The notes below the pieces were generated by a model. That model searched no databases, was not told the origin of the DNA, and saw only the letters and a list, made by a program, of their open reading frames with translations. A stretch of DNA of 64,000 bases, taken from Pedobacter hartonius. GTDB taxonomy: Bacteria > Bacteroidota > Bacteroidia > Sphingobacteriales > Sphingobacteriaceae. The DNA lies in the NCBI RefSeq assembly GCF_900107535.1, contig NZ_FNRA01000009.1:62001-126000 (forward strand), in the 5' to 3' direction. The position numbers were made by a program, and so were the translations under genes. Below are positions 1 through 9,000 of the stretch, in pieces (within the stretch, counting starts at the first letter, position 1; each line of letters starts with the position of its first letter).

Positions 1-72
1 ATTGATCGCCGTACTTTTACGAAGTTTTAACCGCAAATAATTCCAGCTTAAAAAGCAGCGAATCAACCACGC

Positions 73-393
73 TTAATTATCCTTTCTCGAGGTAAATGAA
101 TTGATTGTATCTGTTTTCCATTTCAGATACCCTAAACGGTCACAGTGTTTGGCAACTTCAGTTTCAGTACCTGCCGGAGCATCGTTCACAATCCTCCATC
201 TGATATTATATTTGCTGTTATAGCTGATATAGATCACCACATCACCATATAGCGGTTCCATCACTTCAAGAGGTTTCAATTCTGAAGTTTGCAATTCTTT
301 GGCTAAACGCTCCAGCCTTTTATTCATCAATGTTGCCAGGGCAGCACCAGGATTGCTTGCCGGATCTATAATAGGGACTACGGTTACGTTCAT
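73..393 (-). CDS. Hypothetical protein, 106 aa
   Basis: I do not recognise a family. The product is a small soluble protein without signal peptide or membrane segment. Its middle (about residues 20-45) looks helical and charged, and the C-terminal half is rich in Tyr, Trp and Lys, with a run of beta-type sequence around VVIYISYNSKYNIRW. It stands alone, divergent from the Crp/Fnr gene to its right, with about 220 bp of AT-rich DNA between them. Codon use looks like that of neighbouring genes and no overlapping ORF competes, so I treat it as real, but the function is unknown. Confidence 0.55.
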   Translation of the reverse strand: MNVTVVPIIDPASNPGAALATLMNKRLERLAKELQTSELKPLEVMEPLYGDVVIYISYNSKYNIRWRIVNDAPAGTETEVAKHCDRLGYLKWKTDTINSFTSRKDN

Positions 394-617
394 AAATTAT
401 AACAGATTCTTTCAGTGTATCACAAAGCAATATTACTATTAATATTAGTAAATATAAAATATATTACTATTTAAATTGACATCAGAAAGTAAAGCTTGTG
501 TTATGATAAGGTTAATGATTCAGGACACGAAAATAAAAAACGTCTCTACAAAATATGGCCATTCCGATAAGTTGTTAAACTTCCAAAATCATTAAATTGT
601 AGGATACCATTTTTCAC

Positions 618-1184
618 ATGGAATCATGTCTAAATCAATTTAAACCCTATTTGGATCTTCAGTTGACCCTAACGGGAACCCAGTGGGAAGAAATGAAACA
701 CCTATTCGAACAAGTTTCATTAAAGAAAGAGCGTCAGTTGACAGGTAAAACCGGGGACTTGTTTTATGTCGTCTCAGGTTTTCTGATTGAAAATCAGAAC
801 TTAGGATTGAAGCACTTTACCATGGTCAGGTTCTTTCAGCAGCATGAGCTGTTCACCTTCCCGAAAAAGATCATGGAAGGCGAAATCATCGCCACCGAAA
901 ATACGGTACTGCTGAAGATGAGTGTAAAAAAGATATCCGCGTTGCAAAACACCTCCGCTGCATTTTGCGACTTATGGAAAATCGTAAAAAAAGAAGCAGC
1001 AGGAAAATATTACAAAAGACTGGAATTCCTTCAGGGGTTCAAACATCAGCGTTTTGATCACTTCCAAAAGCAGTTTCCAGCGGCGGCGGCCTCCATCAGG
1101 AACATAGACCTTTGCACTTATCTGGATATCAATAAAACTTATTTCAGCACGATAAGAAAGCCAAAGAAAACAAAGATTAAATAG
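618..1184 (+). CDS. Crp/Fnr-family transcriptional regulator
   Basis: A 188-residue protein of the length usual for Bacteroidota Crp/Fnr regulators. Residues about 25-115 fit a cyclic-nucleotide-binding-type beta barrel (the run KTGDLFYVVSGFLIENQN is the typical 'G..YYV..G.....' segment). The C-terminal end (about 160-183) fits the recognition helix of the HTH, with a TYLDINKTYFSTIRK pattern like the family's 'YLGITPEYLSRIRK'. The family normally binds DNA as a dimer; most Bacteroidota members have no demonstrated cNMP ligand. It is followed at 1219-1246 by a perfect inverted repeat and then by a kinase operon, which makes it a candidate regulator of that operon; this is inference from position only. 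Confidence 0.8.
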   Translation: MESCLNQFKPYLDLQLTLTGTQWEEMKHLFEQVSLKKERQLTGKTGDLFYVVSGFLIENQNLGLKHFTMVRFFQQHELFTFPKKIMEGEIIATENTVLLKMSVKKISALQNTSAAFCDLWKIVKKEAAGKYYKRLEFLQGFKHQRFDHFQKQFPAAAASIRNIDLCTYLDINKTYFSTIRKPKKTKIK

Positions 1185-1218
1185 GTTTGGACTGTATTTC
1201 ACGAGATCAACTCCATGT

Positions 1219-1246
1219 GAAATCCAAATAAAAATATTTGGATTTC
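1219..1246. repeat. Perfect 12-bp inverted repeat
   Basis: GAAATCCAAATA at 1219-1230 is followed, after an AAAA spacer, by its exact reverse complement at 1235-1246. It lies 35 bp after the Crp/Fnr stop and about 140 bp before the kinase start. No T-run follows on either strand, so it is either a weak terminator hairpin for the regulator gene or a protein-binding palindrome for the kinase operon. Confidence 0.6.
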
Positions 1247-1388
1247 CGAAGCTTCCTGATTGGAATTCAGAATTCATTTTTTCCATTATCTGAACTCCGA
1301 TCTTCGGAATTCCGATCAAATTTTCAAGTCCTGTCAGGTAAATTTATACTATAGATCACCGATAAATTAACCTCTCAGCAGAACAGAA

Positions 1389-2270
1389 ATGGAAGCCATT
1401 TTAACATCTGATTATGAAAACCTGACAAGAATACGTCCTGTCAGGTTAGGAAAATACTACGTTCCCATCCAGCTTCTGAAAACATCTTCCAAGGGAGATG
1501 TGTACGGGGCCGTTTCACTCAGGAATTTCTCTTTCAGCCGATGTATCATCAAACATGGTAATCCGGGTGCACTGCTTGATCAGTACAACCGGGATATGAA
1601 AGATCGACTGCTGTGGCAAAAATCAGTTTTAGAAGATCTTCATGAAAGTGTAGTTACGCCCGGTTACATTGATTATTTCGAGGCGAAAGGACGCAGCTAT
1701 CTGGTGATCGAATATGCAGATGGAACAACGCTGTTTGATGTAGTTAAGAATAGCTATCAGGATAAAACATGGAGGACTCTCCCGCTAAAAGCGAAAAGAA
1801 CGTTGTTGAATTTATTTATAGCAAGCTTAGCCCTTGTTGATAGCGTTCACCACAAAGGATATGTACACCGGGATATTACTGATAGTAATTTTATGCTGTT
1901 GAAGGACGGAAGGCTTTGTATCCTTGATTTTGAATTATCATACGCAGTTGAAAAAAAGACACTTGAACATCCTTTCCTCCTCGGTACGTTTGGGTATGTA
2001 GCACCTGAGCAACTGAAACAGGCGAAGCCGGATTATAAGGAAGACATCTACTCCCTTGGTGCTTTATTATGCTTTTTACTGAGTAACACCCCTCCTGTCA
2101 AATTCGTCAGCAGCAACTTAAATCAGGTGCAGCAAAAACTATTGAAGATCACGCTCAGCCATTCCCTAACTAAGGTGATCATAGATTGCTTATCTGCAAA
2201 GCGATCTCAACGACCATCAATCTCAATTTTAAAAACAGTAGTATCAAAATACTTAAATCAACTCAAATGA
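1389..2270 (+). CDS. Hanks-type serine/threonine protein kinase, stand-alone domain
   Basis: A 293-residue soluble kinase domain with no membrane anchor. Visible motifs: the likely beta3 lysine in CIIKHG (Lys55), a hinge-like YLVIEYADGTTLFD, the catalytic loop HRDITDSN (Asp162, Asn167), the metal-binding motif as DFE instead of DFG (residues 180-182), and an activation-segment GTFGYVAPEQL. All catalytic residues except the DFG glycine are present, so activity is plausible. The N-lobe pattern (KHGNPGALLDQYNRDMKDRL, then VIEYADG) recalls the kinase domain of class III/IV lanthipeptide synthetases (LanKC/LanL), but no cyclase domain follows. The gene is 1 nt from the mauE-like gene, so the two are surely cotranscribed, and a small exported protein follows. 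Substrate unknown. Confidence 0.85.
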   Translation: MEAILTSDYENLTRIRPVRLGKYYVPIQLLKTSSKGDVYGAVSLRNFSFSRCIIKHGNPGALLDQYNRDMKDRLLWQKSVLEDLHESVVTPGYIDYFEAKGRSYLVIEYADGTTLFDVVKNSYQDKTWRTLPLKAKRTLLNLFIASLALVDSVHHKGYVHRDITDSNFMLLKDGRLCILDFELSYAVEKKTLEHPFLLGTFGYVAPEQLKQAKPDYKEDIYSLGALLCFLLSNTPPVKFVSSNLNQVQQKLLKITLSHSLTKVIIDCLSAKRSQRPSISILKTVVSKYLNQLK

Positions 2271-2271
2271 T

Positions 2272-2700
2272 ATGAAAACCAAACAATGGATTACAGAAAT
2301 TATCATCTTTCTGCTGGCTGCATTATTCTTATATACTGCGGTAGATAAATTATTGGATTTTAAACAGTTTATCCAACAGATCAATAACCAGCCATTTAAC
2401 AATAACCTCACTCCTGTTCTGGTACATGTGCTGCCGGCATCGGAGATCCTGTTGACTATGCTATTACTCTGGCCTAAAACCAGCTTAGCTGGTTTATATG
2501 GAGCCGCGGGTTTGCTCACTGTATTTACCACCTACATCGCACTGGTCACATTCAATTTTTACGACCGTGTGCCCTGCGGGTGTGCAACAGCATTTGAACA
2601 CCTCAGCTGGCCGGTGCATCTGGTTATAAACAGTAGCTTTTTGATATTGTCCGTAACTGGCATTTGCCTCCAGCAATCCCGGAGGTTGAAGACACCCTAA
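2272..2700 (+). CDS. MauE/DoxX-like redox-associated integral membrane protein
   Basis: A 142-residue protein with four predicted membrane helices (about 7-25, 45-65, 72-95, 112-132), the architecture of the MauE/DoxX family. After helix 1 it has the typical ALFLYTAVDKLLDFKQF segment ('sKl.d...F'). A Cys-x-Cys pair (VPCGCATAFEHLSW) sits in the loop before the last helix, fitting the family's role in thiol/disulfide exchange across the inner membrane (MauE supports disulfide formation in methylamine dehydrogenase). It starts 1 nt after the kinase stop and precedes a small exported protein with two cysteines, a plausible client. The facing operon encodes a TlpA thioredoxin, another possible partner. 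Confidence 0.8.
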   Translation: MKTKQWITEIIIFLLAALFLYTAVDKLLDFKQFIQQINNQPFNNNLTPVLVHVLPASEILLTMLLLWPKTSLAGLYGAAGLLTVFTTYIALVTFNFYDRVPCGCATAFEHLSWPVHLVINSSFLILSVTGICLQQSRRLKTP

Positions 2701-2766
2701 TGCGCATGGGACAGGGCAATCCCGAACCCTGATTACAAATGAGGGATTATTTAATATTATAGAAAA

Positions 2767-3090
2767 ATGTTAGTACAGACAACAAATCTCTTACAAAGAG
2801 TCCGTGTGATCACGATCGCACTGGTAACAATAATTGGTTTTGGCACGATGGCCATGAAACCCGCAGCAGCACCACACAATTTCACATATGGAGTTGCAGA
2901 AACCGCCGGTGGATTGAATTGGCAAATCCGATCAGATGCAACTGGCCAAATAAAGGGTCTGGATTACATTTGTGAAGGAGAAGCAAATAGGACCTGCATA
3001 ATTTTTTCAAATGCGACATTGAATCCTGGGGATTTGGTTCCAAAGGATCCGGCGTTAATAGCGAGTCCGGGAAGATTTGAGCGACCTTAA
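2767..3090 (+). CDS. Small exported Cys-pair protein, DUF6520-like
   Basis: A 107-residue protein with an N-terminal signal-type hydrophobic segment (about residues 14-31, VITIALVTIIGFGTMAM) and probable cleavage after the following Ala-rich stretch. The mature part of roughly 70 residues holds two cysteines eight residues apart (YICEGEANRTCIIF), suiting one disulfide. Overall plan and Cys spacing resemble the short exported DUF6520-type proteins of Flavobacteriia and Sphingobacteriia, which have no known function; that assignment rests on memory of the family. It is third in the kinase-mauE operon, 66 nt after mauE, and ends at the bidirectional terminator at 3110-3138. It could be a secreted effector, a RiPP-like precursor or a periplasmic redox client. 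Confidence 0.6.
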   Translation: MLVQTTNLLQRVRVITIALVTIIGFGTMAMKPAAAPHNFTYGVAETAGGLNWQIRSDATGQIKGLDYICEGEANRTCIIFSNATLNPGDLVPKDPALIASPGRFERP

Positions 3091-3109
3091 TATTCTATTT
3101 GATTGTTAC

Positions 3110-3138
3110 AGTAAGGGGCCAATTTGTGGCCCCTTACT
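3110..3138. terminator. Bidirectional intrinsic terminator
   Basis: An 11-bp perfect GC-rich stem (AGTAAGGGGCC at 3110-3120 pairing with GGCCCCTTACT at 3128-3138) with a 7-nt loop lies between two converging operons, directly against the tlpA stop codon at 3140. Short T-rich tracts flank both sides. Confidence 0.85.
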
Positions 3139-3139
3139 A

Positions 3140-4633
3140 TTATTGAATGTTTTTTAATGCATTATCTATTTCTTTAATGAGTTCATTCTCATGTCTTAGT
3201 CCAGTGCCAGAAAATTTAATAATATTACCCAGATGATCAATCAGCATTGGAGAAGGATAACCGGTAATATTATAATATTTAATCATATCGTTTTCAAAAC
3301 CGTCACCATTCGTGTATAGGTTTACGGCTTTGGGAGACGTATATTCCCCACTTTTCACGCTACTTATCCATTGCTCTTTTTTCTTATCCGCGCATATGGT
3401 TATAAATACCACCTTCGGATTTCGCTTATAAACATTTTCTACTGAATCCAATACCCCCTGATAATAATGTTTACAATGCACACAACCAGTAAACCAAAAA
3501 TCTATGAAAACAACTTTTCCTTTAAAATCCCGCAAAGTCACCGTTTTTCCATTTACATCCCTTAACGAAAAATTATACGCTTTATATCCGGCGGAATGCC
3601 TGTCAAATTCTTTGATTCTGGTTAAACAATAAGGGTCCTTCACATTTAGGATTGCATCATTTAAAATCTCCTGATATTTATCATTTATTGTCTTCCAATA
3701 ACGCATAAAATATGACATTAATATTTTATCCTTAAAACGACCATTATTTAAATCCTTCACATATGGATATAATGCTGAAGCACCCAACTGACCTGTACTC
3801 ATCATGCTTTCACAACTTAATTTTGCAAGTATAAATTCAGCATACACTTTTGAGTCATACAATACGCTGTCAGGTATATCTTTTGCAAAGTCAAATTTAA
3901 AAATATCAGCAAGGTTTTTCTCATATTTTTTAAGACCAACGGTATCTTTATTATATACCAGCTTCACTAAATGAAAACCTAATATATCCATGATCTGGCT
4001 CCCTAACTTTCCCACAACATCAGCGTTCAGCAGATGATAAGAATAAGCCGACATTTCAGGCTGATATCTTTCAATTAACTTGCGCATAAGATATAAAGAT
4101 CTTAAATCCCTGGATATAATTCTCTCGGTAGCGTCAGCAAAATTCACTTCCGGCCATTCCTTGCTAGTAGGTAGATATACTTGTTTATAGCCGTTCTGGC
4201 AGCTATACTTAGCAGAACCAATACCGGAAAAATCCAGCCGGTAATTAACCGGATAATCAGCCTTCTTCACAAGGATTCTGATTTGGTCACCCGGTTCGAA
4301 AAAATATCGTTCTACCATGGGTAAATCATTCATACCCTGTGTAAACATAATTGAAAAGTACAATGGTTTTTTCTGATCTTTCAGCTCAAAAACAAAAGAA
4401 CCTGCTTTTGCAGACTTAGCCGGAACCCGTACCTGTCCTACCTTGGACGCATCATATTCATTTACGCCTTTCTCGTAGACGATCATAAACGGTTTATCTT
4501 TAATTAACGAATCCAGGTCTACCTGGATGGTTACATTTTTTTTATCTGCTAATATCTCCTTAGCCATTGTAACTTGTGTACTTAAATTAATCAGGATCAT
4601 TATTATGACCGCATTTATTACATGTTTCATCAT
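3140..4633 (-). CDS. TlpA-family thiol-disulfide oxidoreductase, exported
   Basis: A 497-residue protein with an N-terminal signal peptide (about 1-24). A long N-terminal region of unknown fold (about 25-345) is followed by a thioredoxin/AhpC-TSA domain (about 350-490) with active site FTGCVHCKHYY (Cys384, Cys387), preceded by the typical GKVVFIDFWFT strand and followed by a cis-Pro-like ITGYPSPMLID. This plan is common for Bacteroidota TlpA-like reductases, which act in the periplasm or as envelope proteins. It is the last gene of susC-susD-tlpA, 11 nt after susD. Context suggests it keeps thiols or disulfides of an imported or exported ligand in the right state; a link to the convergent MauE/Cys-peptide operon is attractive but unproven. 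Confidence 0.88.
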   Translation of the reverse strand: MMKHVINAVIIMILINLSTQVTMAKEILADKKNVTIQVDLDSLIKDKPFMIVYEKGVNEYDASKVGQVRVPAKSAKAGSFVFELKDQKKPLYFSIMFTQGMNDLPMVERYFFEPGDQIRILVKKADYPVNYRLDFSGIGSAKYSCQNGYKQVYLPTSKEWPEVNFADATERIISRDLRSLYLMRKLIERYQPEMSAYSYHLLNADVVGKLGSQIMDILGFHLVKLVYNKDTVGLKKYEKNLADIFKFDFAKDIPDSVLYDSKVYAEFILAKLSCESMMSTGQLGASALYPYVKDLNNGRFKDKILMSYFMRYWKTINDKYQEILNDAILNVKDPYCLTRIKEFDRHSAGYKAYNFSLRDVNGKTVTLRDFKGKVVFIDFWFTGCVHCKHYYQGVLDSVENVYKRNPKVVFITICADKKKEQWISSVKSGEYTSPKAVNLYTNGDGFENDMIKYYNITGYPSPMLIDHLGNIIKFSGTGLRHENELIKEIDNALKNIQ

Positions 4634-4644
4634 TATGTTATTTA

Positions 4645-6021
4645 TTATCTGATATTTTGTTGAATTTTATTTGCCCTGATCTCATCGTCTGGAATAGGGA
4701 GCGTATATCTTGGATTGTTCGGAGGAAGCTGATAGCGCTGTCCGTCTACCATCCGTGTTAGCGTTTTTGCAAACCTTACATCCTGATTTAACCTTCTTAA
4801 ATCAGACCATCTCAGGTTTCTGAACAGACATTCCTTTCTTCTTTCCAGCAATATCAAACTCAGGACATCACTAACAGAACCAGTCGAATAGGGCACATAT
4901 TCGCCGGTTTTGAAACGTTTTAAAAGCAATGTATTCAGTGCATCTAAAGCAATTGCATCATGCCCCAACCTGGCCTCGCACTCTGCTTTGATCAGATATA
5001 CTTCGTCCGTTGCCAGACCGTCGAACCCAGCGAGCACCGCATTGTAAAAACCTTTAAATACCACGGTTTTTGCAACGGGATCAACAGTAAAGAATAGGGT
5101 TTTTCTTAAATCATCAGCTGCATACAACTGATAAAAATCCTGCCCTATCTGCCAGCTTCTGGTAGAGTAAGATATCTGTACAGCATTATAGATCACCTCA
5201 TCTATCAGCGGACTAAATGGAGCTCTAACGGTTGCGTTCAGCGTATTGTAGTCTACAAGCTGGTTATCATACAGCAAGCAACGATCGGCATTCAGCACTG
5301 CCCTATCATAGTTTTGCATCGTCAGGCAAACCCTTGCCAGCAAAGCATAAGCAGCGGGTTTACCCGGCTTACTCCGGTCGGTCTTTGAAACACCATCAGG
5401 CAACAGCGGTATCGCCTGTTCCAGATCTTTTACAATTTGCTGAAAAGTAGTTTCAACGGTTGCCCGGGGAGTTTTTTCCTGAAGATCAGTGTTTAGCCTG
5501 AGCGGAATACCAAGATCGTTATTAGCAGATGCGGGCCGGTATGGCTGACCAAATATTTCCTGCAGATCATAAAATGCATGTGCCCTGCAAAACAACGCCC
5601 AGCCTTTTAAAACTTGAATATCTGTTGCGTTATGTTTGTTTTTTAGTTTATCTACGCCATCTAATACGAGATTGGCATAGTAAATCTTTTTATAAGGATT
5701 ATTCCAGTTTAAAGAAGTAACACCCTCATTCAAATCTTTGCTCCAGTGATACGCATCCCTGACAAAAATCGGCTGACCTGCCCACAGTGCATCAGGCAGG
5801 TAGATATCGTCCGTCCCAATCTCAGCCAAAGCTGGCATATCCGTAAACATGATCTCATTCTCCAGCAAGGCCTGATAATCGGCCACACTATTCGGCACCG
5901 CCAAACTCTTATCCGGCACGGCGTCCAGATACTTAGCACAGCCCGTGACCAAAAACAAAACTATCAGGAACAGGATCAACAGGTATTCAGAAAGTAATAA
6001 GTTTTTCATAACGTTATTCAT
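4645..6021 (-). CDS. SusD/RagB-family nutrient-binding lipoprotein
   Basis: A 458-residue surface lipoprotein. The signal peptide ends in a lipobox (LFLVTGCAKYLD), putting the acylated Cys near residue 28. TPR-like helices of the SusD fold follow (for example GWALFCRAHAFYDLQEIFGQPY, shown here in part only, a SusD hallmark around residues 140-160), and the C-terminal region ends in ERRKECLFRNLRWSDLRRLN and a final IPDDEIRANK. SusD proteins cap the SusC channel and bind the substrate. The gene sits 8 nt downstream of susC and 11 nt upstream of tlpA in one operon. No glycan-degrading enzyme is adjacent, so the ligand may be a peptide or another small molecule rather than a polysaccharide. Confidence 0.92.
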   Translation of the reverse strand: MNNVMKNLLLSEYLLILFLIVLFLVTGCAKYLDAVPDKSLAVPNSVADYQALLENEIMFTDMPALAEIGTDDIYLPDALWAGQPIFVRDAYHWSKDLNEGVTSLNWNNPYKKIYYANLVLDGVDKLKNKHNATDIQVLKGWALFCRAHAFYDLQEIFGQPYRPASANNDLGIPLRLNTDLQEKTPRATVETTFQQIVKDLEQAIPLLPDGVSKTDRSKPGKPAAYALLARVCLTMQNYDRAVLNADRCLLYDNQLVDYNTLNATVRAPFSPLIDEVIYNAVQISYSTRSWQIGQDFYQLYAADDLRKTLFFTVDPVAKTVVFKGFYNAVLAGFDGLATDEVYLIKAECEARLGHDAIALDALNTLLLKRFKTGEYVPYSTGSVSDVLSLILLERRKECLFRNLRWSDLRRLNQDVRFAKTLTRMVDGQRYQLPPNNPRYTLPIPDDEIRANKIQQNIR

Positions 6022-6029
6022 TTATAGAT

Positions 6030-9000
6030 TTACAGATCAATTTTAAGCCCCAGTGCAGTATTCAGCGGCAGCGGATAAACGGACGCATCCGGATCGAGCC
6101 CCGCATGGTTTGCCCGCCAGATCACCCCCAGATTACTCACATAGCCATACACCTGGACGTTTTTAAAAGGCAAAGCCGGAAACTGCTTTTTAGATAAACT
6201 ATAGGAAAGCTGCACATCCTGCAGCCTTACATGGTCGCCCTTTTCCACGAGCGCTCCCGAAGACAGGTAAAAACTATCCCTGTTTGCATTCGCGGGGTAC
6301 ACCATTGAAGGCACGTTTGTGCGGAGTTCATCACCCGGTTTCTGCCACCGCTTTGCAAAATCACTATGTCCTGTGCCGGAAGTACCACTAAAGAGGTTGC
6401 TGTAATTGACAGATTCCCGTCTGAAGTGATACCCGAGTTTATAGATCAGGTTCAGGGAAAGTGACCAGCCCCGGTAGGAAAAGCTGTTCATCAGGTTTCC
6501 GAATACCGGTGGTGATGAAGGGCCTTTATATTCCAGGTCATTCAGGTTCGTGCCTGTAACCATCTTCGCATAGTCCTTGCTTACTACACCATTCAGATAA
6601 CCCAGCGGATCACCCGTTTGCCCGTCCAGACCCACCCATTTGTACGCATAGATGCCGCTCATATCCCTTCCAATTTTTGGCACAATGCCGGAAATATAAT
6701 CCGCATTGCTTACAGGCGTCATCTTGTAATCTGTGATCCAGCTTTTCGTATAGGAGAACAATCCCATTGTGTTCCATTTAAACGCAGCGTCTATGACCAG
6801 CACCTGCAGGCTGAGGTCAAGCCCTTTGCCTTTGATAGCCGCAGTATTTCCCCTGAACGAAGTGTAACCACTGGTCGGGGCCAGCAATGCGTCGCCAATC
6901 AGGTCCTTTCCATTCTTGCGGTAATATTCAATACTTCCGGCAACGCGGTTATTTTTAAATCCAAAATCTGCTGCCAGGTTCAGCTGCCCGATCCGTTCCC
7001 ATGTCAGATCCGGATTTGGCGGGTTCAGAACAGCTGAATAAATAGCCCCATAACGGTTTGTACTGGTTACCCGGGTAGTCAAAAAGGCAGTGATGTTCTT
7101 ATCTATATTCCCGTTATAACCATAAGTGGCCCGGAACTTCAGCAGCGGCAGCAAGGCCGGGGAGTAGAACTTTTCCCTGCTGACTGTCCATCCTGTGCCC
7201 ACAGAGTAAAGAGGGGCCCATTTTTGGTTCGTCTTTAAACCAAAAAGATTTGATCCATCGCTTCTGGCGGAGGCCGAGAGACTAAATCGCCCAAGATAGG
7301 TATAAGTACCATTTCCGAAGAAAGAAATCGTCCTGTTCGTTAAGCTGCCCAGGCCTAATCCCGACGGGATCACGGCAGAAGCGCCAGTGATATAATTGGG
7401 ATAGGAATTAAAAAAATCTATCGGCAGGCTTGTTTCACGCAGGGAATCATAACCATAAAGATTATACCGTGAGGACCGTGTATTCAGCTCCCCTACTTCA
7501 GCGCCTGCCAGCAAATTCAGCTGGTGTTTTTCCTTCAAGTTGCTGTCAAAATTCAGCTGCCCCCTTAAATTCTGTGAATTGTACTTTCCGTTACTTACGT
7601 TCATGATCTCTCCCAGGGGAATAGGCCTTGTTACAGTTCCGGTAGTGGCATTGATCTGGGTATAAGAATTGATCAGGTTCCTGGTGAAAAAGGTATCCTG
7701 ACTGTAATGGTTCTTCGAATCCGTTTCTCCGTTTCCGTAGCGGTATTTCAGTTCTGCATTCAAACCAGGGATGATCTTATACTTCAGCCCCAATGAAACC
7801 TGGTAATCCACTAAACCCATTGTATTATCGGCAAAGCCCAGTTCATCCAGCGGTTTATAGTCCCAGTTCAGTAAGTTTACATTTGCTTTTGTACCGGGGA
7901 AACCTGTACGGTACTTTGCTATTGGCAGCGCATTTCCGTTCCCGTCGGCCAGCATGGCATAAGGATAAAGCTGCCCGTTACCAAAGGAAGGGCTTACGGC
8001 ATTGTTCTGCGTAGTGCTTTTTGCAAATAAGATCCCCGTGCTGATCTCCATTCTGCGGTTCAGCAGGCTGTAGGTGTTACTGGCATTCAGCGAGGCCCTG
8101 TCATATGTATTTCCGATGGCCTGCCCAAGGTTTTTATTGTATCCACCGGAAACATAGTACAGTTGTTTATCACTTCCCCCGCTGAGCGATAAAGCATATT
8201 GCTGGCTGATGCTCTCGCGGTAGAAGTATTTGAGCAGGTCGTCCCTTACATCATGCCGCGCGAGTTCGTTCAGCTGTACAGCGCTCCGGGCCTGGGTAAT
8301 CGTCCCCGCACGTTCTTTGATCAGTATCTCCACCGCAGGAGTCAGCGCCGAATATCCATCGGCGATATAGCTATTGTACTTTCCCTTTTCAAACTGAAAT
8401 TTCTCCGCGGCGATAAAATCTGAAGAAGATATTTTTCGTTCATCATACAGGTTTGGCTTACGGCCGATATTCACATTGCTGTTGAAGGAAACATGTACAG
8501 GCTGATTGTATTTCCCTTTCTTAGTGGTAATGACAATCACGCCGTTGCCCGCACGGGTACCCCATATAGATGCCGCAGCGGCATCTTTCAGAATGGTGAC
8601 GTTCTCTACATCATTGGGATTGATATTGTTCAGGTCGCCTTCGTAGGGAAAGTTATCCAGTATGACCAGCGGCTGACTGTTGGCCCAGATGGTACTTTTA
8701 CCCCTGATGGTTATTCCAAGGCTGTTCGTAGCGGTGGCATTGCCGAATAACAAACCACTTGATACGCCTTTCAGTCGGCCGATCACATCCGTGGATACGC
8801 TTCTGTTAAATAGCGCACTTTCTATCACACTGAAGGAACCTGTGGCACGTTCCCGGGGAAGGGTCTGGAAACCTGTGGAAACCGTGACCTCACTCAGTAT
8901 ACCTGTATTTGGCTGAAGAATAATCTTAAACGGCCCCCGGCTATAAATACTGTATGGAATTTCCAGGGTTTTATAACCTACATAACTAACTAGCAGGATT

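Noticed and set aside
972..1319. 115-codon ORF on - over the Crp/Fnr 3' end
   Set aside because: Antisense to a recognised regulator and ends in poly-Phe/Lys-type composition; a shadow.
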